From: Hyalangium gracile
GTDB lineage: Bacteria > Myxococcota > Myxococcia > Myxococcales > Myxococcaceae
Assembly (NCBI RefSeq): GCF_020103725.1
Contig: NZ_JAHXBG010000022.1
Coordinates: 1-64,000, forward strand
DNA: 64,000 nt
Direction of reading: 5' to 3'
The notes below the pieces were generated by a model. The model did no database searches and was not told the origin of the DNA. It worked only from the letters and a program-made list of their open reading frames with translations. Shown here in pieces: positions 25,543-33,947 of the stretch (positions are counted from its first letter, which is position 1; each line of letters begins with the position of its first letter). Both the position numbers and the translations under genes were made by a program.

Positions 25543-26634
25543 ATGGCCAAGGGCAGGACCCCGAAGCAGCGTCGGGCGGCGTCAGGCGGCAAGCGCAAGT
25601 CCGACCCGTCAGCGTCGAAGAAAGCCACTGCCGTCGTCACCACGGGACGGCGGAGGCCCGTCCCGCCACAGCCGAGCCCCAAGCCCCCACCGCCCGCGCG
25701 GGGGCTGGCGCGCCTCCGCCGGGACACTCCGAAGGATCTGCCCGCCGTCGTCCCCCCGGCGCAGGAAGGGGAGGGCGCCCACTCTGTCCTCGCCCGGCTG
25801 CGCAGCCTGGAGCACCTGGAGACCGCTTATGAGGCCTGGCTGGCCCTGAAGCTCGAGCACGGCACCGCCCGGCTCCGCTTCCAGGAGGAGCGCGAGCGCC
25901 TGGATCAGCAGGGCGCCTTCCTCGTGGGGGCCGTCCGGGCCGCTGGCGTCGAGCCCAAGCCCGGCAGTCAGCCCGGCATCATGCCCGCGGGCGCGGACAC
26001 CTTCCTGCGTGGCGCCGAGGCCCGGCTCTCCCAGGCCCGCGAGGAGCTCGCGCGCAAGGAGGCGGAGTCGGAGTCCTTCTACCAGCAGGCCTTCGCGGAG
26101 ATCCGTACCACCCTCTCCGATCGTGTCCGGCGTTACCTCGACGGCTCGCGCCCGCGTCTCCACCTGCTCCTGCGCAAGGTGGGCGCCACGCGCTCCATCC
26201 TCCATGTGGCCCGCGTCGGCGGCGACGAGGCCGTGCTGCTCTGCTTCCTCTTCAGCGGCCGGATTCCCTCCCGTTACGGCTTCCTCTTCGACGACTCCAC
26301 CGAGGATGTCGCGCTGCCACCCGCGCCGCTCTACCCGGACGAAGGCGTCACGCCGCGGGACACCCGTCCGGAGCCCGCCGCCCTGGAGGCGCGGCTGGGC
26401 GCTCCCGGAGAGGTGATTCCCCTCAAGGGATTCCTCCCCGTGTTCGTGCCGCGTCCGGCGGGCGGTGAGGACTTCTTCCGCATGCTCCAGCGCGGACCCG
26501 TGATGGAGGTGGAAGTGGCCGACGGGGCCCAGTTCCGCAACATCCTCTCGCGCGAGGAGGCGGAGCGCTTCGCCGGCCACCTCTTGCGCCTCAAGCTCGA
26601 AGGGAAGCTCGAGCTCGAGGTCGAGGCGGGCTGA
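25543..26634 (+). CDS. Conserved hypothetical protein with basic N-terminus
   Basis: 363 residues, not recognised. Residues 1-60 are Lys/Arg/Pro-rich and probably disordered (GKRKSDPSASKKATAVVTTG). Residues about 85-190 are long helices with coiled-coil character (LEHLETAYEAWLALKLEHGT; ARLSQAREELARKEAESESF). The last 160 residues look like a mixed alpha/beta domain (LHVARVGGDEAVLLCFLFSG ... FLPVFVPRPAGGEDFFRMLQ). No signal peptide or catalytic motif is seen. TAGACT lies seven bases before the ATG and no ribosome binding site is evident. Confidence 0.7.
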   Translation: MAKGRTPKQRRAASGGKRKSDPSASKKATAVVTTGRRRPVPPQPSPKPPPPARGLARLRRDTPKDLPAVVPPAQEGEGAHSVLARLRSLEHLETAYEAWLALKLEHGTARLRFQEERERLDQQGAFLVGAVRAAGVEPKPGSQPGIMPAGADTFLRGAEARLSQAREELARKEAESESFYQQAFAEIRTTLSDRVRRYLDGSRPRLHLLLRKVGATRSILHVARVGGDEAVLLCFLFSGRIPSRYGFLFDDSTEDVALPPAPLYPDEGVTPRDTRPEPAALEARLGAPGEVIPLKGFLPVFVPRPAGGEDFFRMLQRGPVMEVEVADGAQFRNILSREEAERFAGHLLRLKLEGKLELEVEAG

Positions 26635-26675
26635 GGCTCGCTCAGTCCTGGACGCCCCCTGGGCGCGGACCAGTA

Positions 26676-26706
26676 GCGAACTGGTATGACAAGCAGACCA
26701 GTTCGC
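26676..26706 (-). repeat. Dispersed palindromic repeat, copy 2 (inverted)
   Basis: Perfect 9-base stem GCGAACTGG / CCAGTTCGC around a 13-base loop. Read on the minus strand it contains TCTGCTTGTCATACCAGTTCG, shared with copies 1, 3 and 4 (given as TCTGCTTGTCAT + ACCAGTTCG). It sits in the 88-base gap between two converging genes. This is the best-formed hairpin of the set. Confidence 0.8.
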
Positions 26707-26722
26707 ACAGCTTCGGACCGCC

Positions 26723-27586
26723 TCAGTAGGTGCGCACCACTCCCACGTCCGCCGTGCCCGCCAGCAGCGCGCTGCCGATGAACAGGTTGTCCGTCTCGGG
26801 GTCGCCGAGCCGCACCGCCTGGAAGATCACCATGTACGTCTGGTTCGCCTGTGGGAAGGCCGAGCCGGGGATGGTGACGCGCTTGGCCCGCCACTCGGTG
26901 GGCACGGCGACGAGCTTCAGGAAGTCGAGCGGCGCCTTCGGGGCGTTGGTGTAGGTGGGCTCGCCCCGCTGCCCGTTGTCGCTCACCGGCACCACCGTGA
27001 CGAAGCCCAGCGTCCGGTCCTGGTCCTGCGGCGGATCCGCCCGGTCGAACGAGAGCTCCGTGTTGGCCTGCTTGCGGACGATTCCTCCGGGCGGGTGCAG
27101 CGCCGGGATGTTCTCGCGGGTGGGCGCGTTCTTCACCTGGCCCACGTACTGCTGACCCTGGTGGTCCGCGATGAACTGGTAGGTGGCGCCATCCTGGTAC
27201 TCCAGCGAGTCGTCGCCGTTGTTGGTGCGGCTGTACGAGCCGGACCCATCGCTGGGGAGCGGCACCTTCTGGGTGCCGTTGATCTGCAGGGTGACGGTGG
27301 CGCCCGTCAGGCCCTGGGGCGCGGAGTTCTCCCCCTTGCGGGTGCCCAGGAAGACGATGGCCGCCGTCTGGCCCGGAATGGTGACGTTGTACAGCCCTCC
27401 GTCCGGGTTGACGCCCCCGTCGAAGCCCGCGGCGACTTCGGGCGAGAAGGGGACGTCCGGGGTGGAGAGCATGGTGCCCACCATCACCGTCTCGGCGGAG
27501 ATCTGGTTGGCGGTCTTCTCGAGATCGCAAGCCAGGGGAGCGAGGAAGCAGGCGGAAACAGCGGAGAACAGCAAGAGGCGTTTCAT
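26723..27586 (-). CDS. Putative lipoprotein of unknown function
   Basis: 287 residues. The signal peptide (RLLLFSAVSACFLAPLAC) ends in a lipobox with Cys at about residue 20. The mature protein appears beta-rich (GATVTLQINGTQKVPLPSDG; ATYQFIADHQGQQYVGQVKN) with a carboxypeptidase-regulatory or Ig-like flavour, and shows no catalytic motif. It is not recognised as a named family and is probably anchored in the envelope. Its start lies 94 bases from the divergent CHASE2 gene. Confidence 0.72.
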   Translation of the reverse strand: MKRLLLFSAVSACFLAPLACDLEKTANQISAETVMVGTMLSTPDVPFSPEVAAGFDGGVNPDGGLYNVTIPGQTAAIVFLGTRKGENSAPQGLTGATVTLQINGTQKVPLPSDGSGSYSRTNNGDDSLEYQDGATYQFIADHQGQQYVGQVKNAPTRENIPALHPPGGIVRKQANTELSFDRADPPQDQDRTLGFVTVVPVSDNGQRGEPTYTNAPKAPLDFLKLVAVPTEWRAKRVTIPGSAFPQANQTYMVIFQAVRLGDPETDNLFIGSALLAGTADVGVVRTY

Positions 27587-27680
27587 CGGAATCGAATCCT
27601 TCCGGAAGGTGGCCGGCCCACCGAAGGACCATATCAGTCCCCAGGCAGGACGCGCGTGAGCGCGCTATCCTCGCGCCCCC

Positions 27681-30272
27681 GTGCAGAACCCCTCCGTCCA
27701 GTCTCCCGGCCGCCGCTTCCTCAAGCGGCTGGGGTTTGCCCTGCTCCAGATGGCCATCTTCGGTGGCCTCATGGGAGGGCTCGTCTCCGTTCGCGTGCCG
27801 CGGACGCAGCTCGAGACGGAAGGCGCGCCCCAGACGGTGCTGGCCCACCTGGTCGAGCTGCTCGACCGCCCCGAGCGCGTCACCTACGACGCGCGCGTCC
27901 GTGCCCTGGGCGAGTCGCTCCAGCGCCAGCGCCCCAAGGAGTCCAAGCCGCAGGACCGCGTCGTCGTGGTGACGGTGGACGACGACACGCTGAGCAGCGC
28001 GCGCCAGAGCCAGCACCCGGGGCTCGCCTCCTACCCGTGGCCGCGGGAGCTCATCGGTCAGATGACAGGGCGGCTGGTGGAGGAGGGCGCCTCCGTCGTG
28101 CTGATCGACATGCTCTTCCCCGAGCTGAGCCCGCGCGGGTGCTCCGCCTCGCAGCCCGGCGCCGAGGAGGCCTCCGATGACGGCTCCTTCCGCCGCCTGC
28201 TGAACCAGGAGCCCGGCCACTCCGCGCTCGCCTTCTCCTGGAGCGTGCCCCGCGTCAGCCCGCCCGCGTTCCAGCTCTGGCCCTACCGGGTGCGGCTGGG
28301 CAGTCACGCCAACCAGTCCCAGGCGCGCACCCAGGCCCAGGAGGTGCTCGCGGCGCAGCGGCCCGCCTTCTTCATCCCCTCGGAGGACAAGGTGGAGGTG
28401 TGGGCCGGCGTGGAGGACGAGCGCGAGGGCCAGACGCTCGCCGCGCGGTTCGGCGCCAGCCCTGCGCCCGTGCGCGAGCGCCGTAACTCCGACGACGCCT
28501 CGCGCTTCACGGCCTTGGATCTCTTCGTCTCCCTGGCCGAGGTGGAGGTGGAGGGGCTGGATGCCTCCCGGCTGCTGCAGGTGCGCACGCTCCAGCACCC
28601 CGTGGTGCAGCTGCTGGGCTCGCAGAGCCTCTATGGCGCGGTGACCGGCTTCCCGGACGCGGACGGCACCGTGCGCGGCATGCTCCACCTGGTCAGCTAC
28701 GCCCCGCGCGAGGGCGAGCGCCACGTGCTGCCCTCCCTGCCGCTGGCCGCGGCCATGAAGCTGGCCGGCACCCGGAAGCTGCGCTACGCCGACGGCCGGC
28801 TCCACGTGGGGGACGCCTACTCCTTCCCCATGGACGAGACGGGCTACAGCCTCATGCGCTGGGAGGCGGGGGACGCGGGCCGCACGGCGGGCGCCTCGGT
28901 GTTCCGCTCCATCCGCGCGTGGAACATCCTGCTCAACCTCTTCGACGTCAGCGAGGGGCGGCCCGCGCGCTCGGCGCACGATCTCGAGAAGCGCGCCGTC
29001 ATCCTCACCAACACCTCCACCTACGCCACCGACTACAAGGCCACGCCCATCGGCAAGGCGACGCCCGGTGGCTCCGTGCTGGCCCAGTCGCTGGAGAACA
29101 TCCTCCAGTCCCAGGGCATCCGCCGCGCGGCGCCCCGGCTGGATCTCCAGGCCACCATGGGCATGGCCTTCCTCGGGGCCGCCTTCGCCTTCTTCTTCAG
29201 CCGCAGCTTCCGCTCGGGCTTCGGCGCCGTCCTCTACTTCTCCAGCGCGGTGCTGCTGGGCGTGGGCTACTTCCTGGTGGCCCGCTACGTCTTCATCGAG
29301 CGGCAGCTGTGGATCGCCGTGGCGGGCCCGGTGCTCGCGATGGTGGCTACGTTCGGGTTCACCACCCTGTACACCGTGCGCACGGAGGATGAGATCCGCG
29401 ACTTCGTGAACCACGCGCTCGGGCGCTACGTGAGCCCCGAGGTGGCGCGGCTGGTGACGCGCGACCTCACCCTGCTGGTGCACCCCGAGCGCCGGCAGAT
29501 GACGATGTTCTTCTCCGACATCGCCGGCTTCACCCGGCTCTCCGAGCAGATGGAGCCGGAGCGGCTCGTGCAGTTCCTCAACGAGTACCTCACGGAGATG
29601 ACCATGGCCGTGCGCTCCTCGGGCGGCCAGGTGGACAAGTACATCGGCGACACGGTGATGGCCTTCTGGGGCGCTCCGGTGCGCACGGACCGGCACGCGC
29701 ACCTGGCCTGCGAGGCCGCCCTGAAGATGCGCGCCGTGCTGCTGGAGCGCCAGCCGCTCTGGGAGAAGAAGTACGGCCACCGCATCCAGTTCCGCGCCGG
29801 CATCAACAGCGGGACGGTGGTGGTGGGCGACATGGGCACCGAGCTCAAGTCCAACTACACCGTCTTCGGCGACGCGGTGGGCGTGGCCTCGTGGCTCGAG
29901 GGCTGCAACAAGTTCTATGGCACCCTCGTGCTGGTGGGCGAGAGCACCGCGCAGATCGCGCGCGACGCCTATGTCTTCCGCGAGGTGGATCGGGTGCTGG
30001 TGCGCGGCAAGACGGCGCCCATCCGCCTTCATGAGCTGCTGGGGCGCCACGGAGAGATCTCCCCGCGCATGCAGGAGATGCTCGGCGTGTACGAGCAGGC
30101 GCAGACGGCCTATCACCACCGCCGCTTCGACGAGGCGCTCGCGCTGTTCGAGCGCTGCGCCTCGGAGTATCAGGACTCGGTCGCGGACGTGTTCGCGGGC
30201 CGGTGCCGGCGCTTCCTGATCGCGGCTCCGTCGGAGGACTGGGATGGTGTCTACGAGGTCGGAGAGAAGTGA
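27681..30272 (+). CDS. CHASE2-domain class III cyclase-like protein with altered catalytic residues
   Basis: 863 residues. A membrane helix at about 20-35 is followed by an extracytoplasmic CHASE2 sensor at about 90-440 (RVVVVTVDDDTLSS ... VVLIDMLFPELSP ... AVTGFPDADGTVRGMLHLV). Three helices occupy about 490-570 and a cyclase domain about 600-790. Metal aspartates are present in MFFSDIAGFTRL and KYIGDTVMAFWG. The usual GDxVNxAxRLEG is GDAVGVASWLEG here, near residues 728-739, so the transition-state Asn is Gly and the Arg is Trp; catalysis is doubtful. The GTG start is 9 bases after TATCCT. It overlaps the M48 gene by 29 bases, suggesting coupled expression. Confidence 0.88.
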   Translation: MQNPSVQSPGRRFLKRLGFALLQMAIFGGLMGGLVSVRVPRTQLETEGAPQTVLAHLVELLDRPERVTYDARVRALGESLQRQRPKESKPQDRVVVVTVDDDTLSSARQSQHPGLASYPWPRELIGQMTGRLVEEGASVVLIDMLFPELSPRGCSASQPGAEEASDDGSFRRLLNQEPGHSALAFSWSVPRVSPPAFQLWPYRVRLGSHANQSQARTQAQEVLAAQRPAFFIPSEDKVEVWAGVEDEREGQTLAARFGASPAPVRERRNSDDASRFTALDLFVSLAEVEVEGLDASRLLQVRTLQHPVVQLLGSQSLYGAVTGFPDADGTVRGMLHLVSYAPREGERHVLPSLPLAAAMKLAGTRKLRYADGRLHVGDAYSFPMDETGYSLMRWEAGDAGRTAGASVFRSIRAWNILLNLFDVSEGRPARSAHDLEKRAVILTNTSTYATDYKATPIGKATPGGSVLAQSLENILQSQGIRRAAPRLDLQATMGMAFLGAAFAFFFSRSFRSGFGAVLYFSSAVLLGVGYFLVARYVFIERQLWIAVAGPVLAMVATFGFTTLYTVRTEDEIRDFVNHALGRYVSPEVARLVTRDLTLLVHPERRQMTMFFSDIAGFTRLSEQMEPERLVQFLNEYLTEMTMAVRSSGGQVDKYIGDTVMAFWGAPVRTDRHAHLACEAALKMRAVLLERQPLWEKKYGHRIQFRAGINSGTVVVGDMGTELKSNYTVFGDAVGVASWLEGCNKFYGTLVLVGESTAQIARDAYVFREVDRVLVRGKTAPIRLHELLGRHGEISPRMQEMLGVYEQAQTAYHHRRFDEALALFERCASEYQDSVADVFAGRCRRFLIAAPSEDWDGVYEVGEK

Positions 30273-31392
30273 GCGGAGCCCGTGGCGGCTCGGAGCCGGC
30301 GCGCTGCTCGCCGGGCTGCTCTCGGCCTGCCAGGCGACGGACAAGCCCGCCTTCATCGCTCGGGCGGAGGAGAAGATCGAGGTCCAGCGGCGCAAGCTCA
30401 ACCGCACGCTGGCCGAGCGCACGGAGTGGCTCGGCTCGATGTCGTCCGTGCTCTCGGGCTGCGACCTGGAGCGGCGCAAGGCCTACGAGCTGGGGCCGGA
30501 GCAGGAGGATGCGCTCGGCCGCGGGGTGACGCAGCGCCAGCTCGCCGCGCTCGGGGCGGAGCCGCTGCCGGCCAGCGATCCGGTGGCCCGCTACGTGGAG
30601 CAGGTGGGCCAGTACCTCGCGCTGGTCGCCGAGGCGGTGGGAAATGGCAACGGGCCGGACCGAGCCCGGCGCCCCGAGCGCTACCTCGACAACCGCCCGT
30701 GGCCGCTGGCGGGCTACCAGTTCGTGGTGATGCCCTCGGAGGAGCCTCGGGCCGTCGGCAATCCGGGGGGCGTGGTGATGATCTCCACCGGCTTCCTGCG
30801 CTCGCTCGAGAGCGAGGAGGAGCTGGCGGCGGTGCTCGCGCACGAGGTGGCGCACGTGCAGCGGGGCCATGGCGTGGAGGTGCTCAAGGCCTTCATGTGC
30901 GATCACGCGTCGCGCAAGGAGTCCTCGCCCGCGCTCACTGCCTTCGGCCAGGGCTCCCCGCCCCAGGAGGGCTCCGCCTCCGGTGCTCCCCCGAGCGGGT
31001 CGGAGACGGGAGGCACCGAGTCGCTGCTCGGAGGCGCCGGGCTGGAAGCCGCGAACCTGTACCGGGAGGGCTTCCCCCGAGACTTCGAGCTGGAGGCGGA
31101 CCGCATCAGCGTCCGCATCCTTCAGGCCGCGGGGTATGACGCGCGAGCGCTCCCCGCGCTGCTCCAGCGGATGGCCCGGGAAGTCCCGGCGAAGCATGCC
31201 TGGCTCCGGATGCACCCTCCACCCGTGGAGCGGCTGGAGATCATCGGCGAGCGGCTCGAAGCGCTCGGCGCGGCGAGGAGCTGGCCCTCGGCGGAGGCGG
31301 TGTCCGCGCGCACCAGGCGCTTCCTGGAGGCCATGGCGTCCGTGAAGGCTTCGCCTGAGGTGCGGGCCTCACATGGAGCGCAGAGCCCTTGA
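30244..31392 (+). CDS. M48-family zinc metalloprotease, lipoprotein
   Basis: 382 residues. The signal sequence ends in LLSAC, a lipobox with Cys at about residue 29. The peptidase active site is LAHEVAHVQRGH (HExxH plus the later His) at about residue 198, and the third zinc ligand is the Glu in FELEADRISVRIL near residue 285, with the VVMISTGFLRSLESEEELAA segment typical of M48C (BepA/LoiP-like) proteases. Such enzymes survey outer-membrane assembly in the periplasm. The gene overlaps the end of the CHASE2 cyclase gene. Its own 3' end overlaps the OmpA gene on the other strand by 24 bases. Confidence 0.9.
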   Translation: MVSTRSERSERSPWRLGAGALLAGLLSACQATDKPAFIARAEEKIEVQRRKLNRTLAERTEWLGSMSSVLSGCDLERRKAYELGPEQEDALGRGVTQRQLAALGAEPLPASDPVARYVEQVGQYLALVAEAVGNGNGPDRARRPERYLDNRPWPLAGYQFVVMPSEEPRAVGNPGGVVMISTGFLRSLESEEELAAVLAHEVAHVQRGHGVEVLKAFMCDHASRKESSPALTAFGQGSPPQEGSASGAPPSGSETGGTESLLGGAGLEAANLYREGFPRDFELEADRISVRILQAAGYDARALPALLQRMAREVPAKHAWLRMHPPPVERLEIIGERLEALGAARSWPSAEAVSARTRRFLEAMASVKASPEVRASHGAQSP

Positions 31393-32061
31393 GGAGGTTC
31401 GGCCCCGCTCGTCAGGGCGCGTGTTCTGGCTCACGCCCTGCGCATCCGGGGGCACCGAGATGTGGAGCTCGACGCGGCGGTTGGCGGAGCGGCCCGCCGA
31501 GTTGTCGTTCGAGGCGACCGGCTGGTTCTCGCCCATTCCCAGGACCAGGATCTGGTTCGGGGCCACCCCGCGTGAGGTGAGCACTCGCGCGACGGCCTCG
31601 GCGCGGCGGAGGGAGAGCGCCTCGTTGTAGGAGAGGGTGCCTCGGCTGTCGGTGTGGCCCTCGATGCGGAGCTGGTCCTCCGGGTACTTCACCAGGATGT
31701 CGCCGATGCGGGTCACCTGGGTGATGGCGTCCTCGGTGAGCACGGCGCTGTCGGTCTCGAAGAGCAGCTCGCTGCGCAGGTTCAGGAGGATTCCGTGGTC
31801 CGTCCGCTCGGTCTCCGCGACCTGCTCCAGCTCGCGCGCCTGCTTGTCGAGGTAGTTGCCCACGGCCGCGCCGGCTGCCGCGCCGGCCGCCGCGCCAACG
31901 GCGGCTCCCTCGAAGTCCTCTCCGATCAGCCCACCCGCGGCGCCGCCCACGATGGCTCCCGCCGCGGCCCCGGTGGCCGTCCGCTTGCCAGGAGTCGCGC
32001 AGCCCGCCGCGCCCAGGAGCACCACTGGCACCAGCACCCAGCCCATCTTCCTTGCGTTCAC
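31369..32061 (-). CDS. OmpA-family lipoprotein with glycine-zipper segment
   Basis: 230 residues. The lipobox is LLGAAGC with Cys at about residue 21. A glycine/alanine zipper follows (TGAAAGAIVGGAAGGLIG ... AAAGAAAGAAVGNYL). The OmpA C-terminal domain, about 95-205, carries LRIEGHTDSRG and the NxxLSxxRAxxV pattern (NEALSLRRAEAVARVL), then SANRRVEL. It should anchor the outer membrane to peptidoglycan, like Pal or YiaD. The GTG at 32061 has AGGAGG six bases upstream; the ATG at 32046 is the alternative. Confidence 0.9.
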   Translation of the reverse strand: MNARKMGWVLVPVVLLGAAGCATPGKRTATGAAAGAIVGGAAGGLIGEDFEGAAVGAAAGAAAGAAVGNYLDKQARELEQVAETERTDHGILLNLRSELLFETDSAVLTEDAITQVTRIGDILVKYPEDQLRIEGHTDSRGTLSYNEALSLRRAEAVARVLTSRGVAPNQILVLGMGENQPVASNDNSAGRSANRRVELHISVPPDAQGVSQNTRPDERGRTSSRALRSM

Positions 32062-32235
32062 GTGAAGCCTCCTTGTGTCTCCTGATTCGAAGGGACTTCA
32101 GGAGTGGGCATTCACGGAGCCGTCTTCATGCCTCGACCGCTTGCTCGCTGGCCTGCAGGCAGGAGCAGGCAGGGGAGCGTGAGCCACAGGGAGAGGGGAG
32201 GGGTGTCGCTCGTCGGACTCCTTGGCCCTCAAAGC

Positions 32236-32263
32236 TTGTGTGAGGAGATCGCGCTGTTATCAT
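32236..32263 (+). promoter_or_regulatory. Sigma-70-like promoter in the OmpA-rnk gap
   Basis: TTGTGT (32236-32241), a 16-base spacer and TATCAT (32258-32263, five of six matches). It lies about 30 bases upstream of a GTG that opens a short frame with an RtcB-like beginning, and could now drive rnk about 330 bases downstream. The 532-base stretch 32062-32593 otherwise holds no intact gene. Confidence 0.38.
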
Positions 32264-32293
32264 CCGCGATGTGTGCCACGCACACGTGTCCAG

Positions 32294-32425
32294 GTGATTG
32301 AGCCCGTGAAGCCCTCGTACCCAGTGCCGATGAAGTCGTGGACGCACGGGGCGGCGGTGCGCCGGGTGCTGTTCGCCCACAGTCAGGCCACGGCTTGGCT
32401 TGGGCTCCACGCCGCCCGTCGCTGA
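32294..32425 (+). pseudogene. Possible rtcB 5' remnant
   Basis: A 43-codon frame from GTG begins VIEPVKPSYPVPMKSWTHG, which resembles the N-terminus of RtcB RNA ligases (typical wording VPVKxWTRGVPxEE). It then turns into unrelated Arg/Ala-rich sequence and stops. RtcB proteins are about 400-480 residues, so only the first 20 or so codons would survive. A promoter-like pair stands at the expected distance upstream. The call rests on about eight matching residues remembered from the family and may be chance. Confidence 0.25.
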
Positions 32426-32593
32426 CTTCCAGGTCTCGGCGAGCGGCGTTTCCGGGACTCCCGCGCGTCTCCGAAGGAGGAAGCGGGAGGCTGTCTTCGG
32501 CCGTGCCCCACGGGGCGGGCCGTGGCCCCGTTCCACCTCACCTCGACTGAACCCGGGCCGCGACGCGGCCCCTCTGCACAGGAGGAGCACCCC

Positions 32594-33013
32594 ATGACGA
32601 CCCAGGAGCGCCGCATCATCGTGACGGAGACAGACCTCGACCGCCTGCAGCGAGTGATCGAGGTGCATGGCGCCGGGCGGAACGCGGAGCTGGCCGAGAT
32701 GCTGGAGCAGGAGCTGGCCAGGGCCGAGGTGCGCAGCTCGCATGATGTCCCACCGGGGGTGGTGACGATGAACAGCACCGTCATCTACGAGGACGTGGAG
32801 ACGGGCCAGCGGCGGCAGGTCACGCTCTGCTACCCGCAGGATGCGAGCAGCGATGAGGGACGCATCTCCGTGCTGGCGCCGATTGGGAGCGCGCTCATCG
32901 GACTCTCCGAGGGCCAGGCCATCGAGTGGCCCGTGCCCGGCGGGCGCACCCGCCACCTGCGCATCGTCGCGGTGCCCTATCAGCCCGAGGCCGCTGGCCA
33001 CTTCCACCTGTAG
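32594..33013 (+). CDS. Rnk-like GreA/GreB-fold regulator
   Basis: 139 residues. The C-terminal two thirds carry the GreA/GreB FKBP-like domain as in Rnk (VTMNSTVIYEDVETGQRRQV; SVLAPIGSALIGLSEGQAIE, then WPVPGGRTRHLRIVAV). The short N-terminal helix pair (TDLDRLQRVIEVHGAGRN) is the truncated coiled coil of Rnk rather than the long finger of GreA. Rnk binds RNA polymerase and influences nucleotide pools. AGGAGGAG precedes the ATG at 32594. A small gene follows 29 bases later. Confidence 0.88.
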   Translation: MTTQERRIIVTETDLDRLQRVIEVHGAGRNAELAEMLEQELARAEVRSSHDVPPGVVTMNSTVIYEDVETGQRRQVTLCYPQDASSDEGRISVLAPIGSALIGLSEGQAIEWPVPGGRTRHLRIVAVPYQPEAAGHFHL

Positions 33014-33042
33014 CCCGGGCCTCGCGCCCAGGAGTGAACGAC

Positions 33043-33300
33043 ATGCGCCAGGACCGATGGCAGAACGTCATCCACGCCGCCTTCCTGCTCGAAGAGGCGC
33101 CAGAGAACGAGGCAGGCGGCGCGGCCGGGGCGGAGGAGCGCCTGCGCCGGGTGCAGGCCATGCTCGACAGCCTCCTCGAGGTGTTCCCCGCGAGCATCGA
33201 CCCGGTGGATGACTTCGAGGGGTTCGCGATGCGGCGACTCGCGCAGGCGCTGCGGCGGACGCTCGGCGAGGAGCTGGAGCCTCCCTCCAAGGAGTGCTGA
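33043..33300 (+). CDS. Small hypothetical protein downstream of rnk
   Basis: 85 residues, not recognised. Acidic, with predicted helices (WQNVIHAAFLLEEAPENEAG; EERLRRVQAMLDSLLEVFPA) and no signal peptide or membrane segment. CAGGAG lies at proper distance before the ATG at 33043. Co-transcription with rnk is likely from the 29-base gap. Confidence 0.65.
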   Translation: MRQDRWQNVIHAAFLLEEAPENEAGGAAGAEERLRRVQAMLDSLLEVFPASIDPVDDFEGFAMRRLAQALRRTLGEELEPPSKEC

Positions 33301-33352
33301 GCCGACGGCGCTCCGAAGCCGCCGGAGAGGGAGCCCGTCGGGCGCGTCGTTC

Positions 33353-33383
33353 CCGAACCTGTCTGCTTGTCATACCAGTTCGG
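33353..33383 (+). repeat. Dispersed palindromic repeat, copy 3
   Basis: Contains TCTGCTTGTCAT + ACCAGTTCGG with outer arms CCGAAC / GTTCGG; two inner stem positions are mismatched (CCTG against CCAG). ACAGGG follows about 18 bases after the right arm. It sits in the 122-base gap between two converging genes. Confidence 0.78.
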
Positions 33384-33422
33384 AAACCGCGCTCGGGACA
33401 GGGGGCTCCCCGAAGGTGTGGC

Positions 33423-33779
33423 CTACTCCTGCTCGTCCGGATCGCCGAAGAACTCGCGCACGGGCTTGTCCTGCGCGATGTGCTCGGCCACCACGCGGCG
33501 CATCTTCTCCGGCGTCATGCGCGAGTAGTAGACCTCGCCCGGCCAGCCCATCAGCTGGTAGTCCTCGGGCGAGAGCGGATCGCGCTTGCGGCCCGTGTCC
33601 TCGCGGATCACCACGTTGGGACCCATGTGGCAGAAGCCGTAGCAGCCTCCGCGGTACGCCTCGCAGCGAGGCCCCACCGCGTGCTTCGCCAGCTCTTCCT
33701 TCGCCGCGGCGAACACGGCATCGGACCCATTGCCCTTGCAGTCCATGCCCTTGCACACGGAGAGGCGGTAGCGCTTCAT
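33423..33779 (-). CDS. Thioredoxin-like [2Fe-2S] ferredoxin
   Basis: 118 residues with the thioredoxin-like ferredoxin fold. Candidate cluster ligands are Cys9 and Cys14 (VCKGMDCKG) and Cys46 and Cys50 (GGCYGFCHMGPNVVI); the CxxxC before HMGP is typical of NuoE and of stand-alone ferredoxins of this family. Cys39 is extra. It is shorter than NuoE, which has an N-terminal helical domain, so it is not a standard NuoE. It lies downstream of nuoI on the same strand after a hairpin, and an electron-carrier role near complex I is possible but unproven. Confidence 0.82.
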   Translation of the reverse strand: MKRYRLSVCKGMDCKGNGSDAVFAAAKEELAKHAVGPRCEAYRGGCYGFCHMGPNVVIREDTGRKRDPLSPEDYQLMGWPGEVYYSRMTPEKMRRVVAEHIAQDKPVREFFGDPDEQE

Positions 33780-33886
33780 CGAGGCTTCAACCTACGGGAC
33801 TTGTCTCCAGTGGGGAAGGTGCGCTGCCGTAGGCCTCCAAGCTTTCTCATTCGGTGAGAGAGCACCCGGGCAGCCCCGAAACGGCA

Positions 33887-33928
33887 CCGGCCCGCCAGCT
33901 CCACCGGGGACGGAGGAGGGCGGGCCGG
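33887..33928 (-). terminator. Hairpin after nuoI
   Basis: A 10-base perfect stem CCGGCCCGCC / GGCGGGCCGG with a 22-base loop begins about 20 bases past the nuoI stop on the minus strand. Only a short T tract follows (GTTTC), so it may be a weak or factor-dependent terminator that partly insulates the ferredoxin gene. Confidence 0.45.
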
Positions 33929-33947
33929 AGGCACGTCAGGCTGGTTG

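Noticed and set aside
26331-30479. Long minus-strand open frame opposite the CHASE2 cyclase and the 26723 lipoprotein
   Set aside because: The overlapping plus- and minus-strand genes have clear domains or signal peptides; this frame has none and crosses two gene boundaries.
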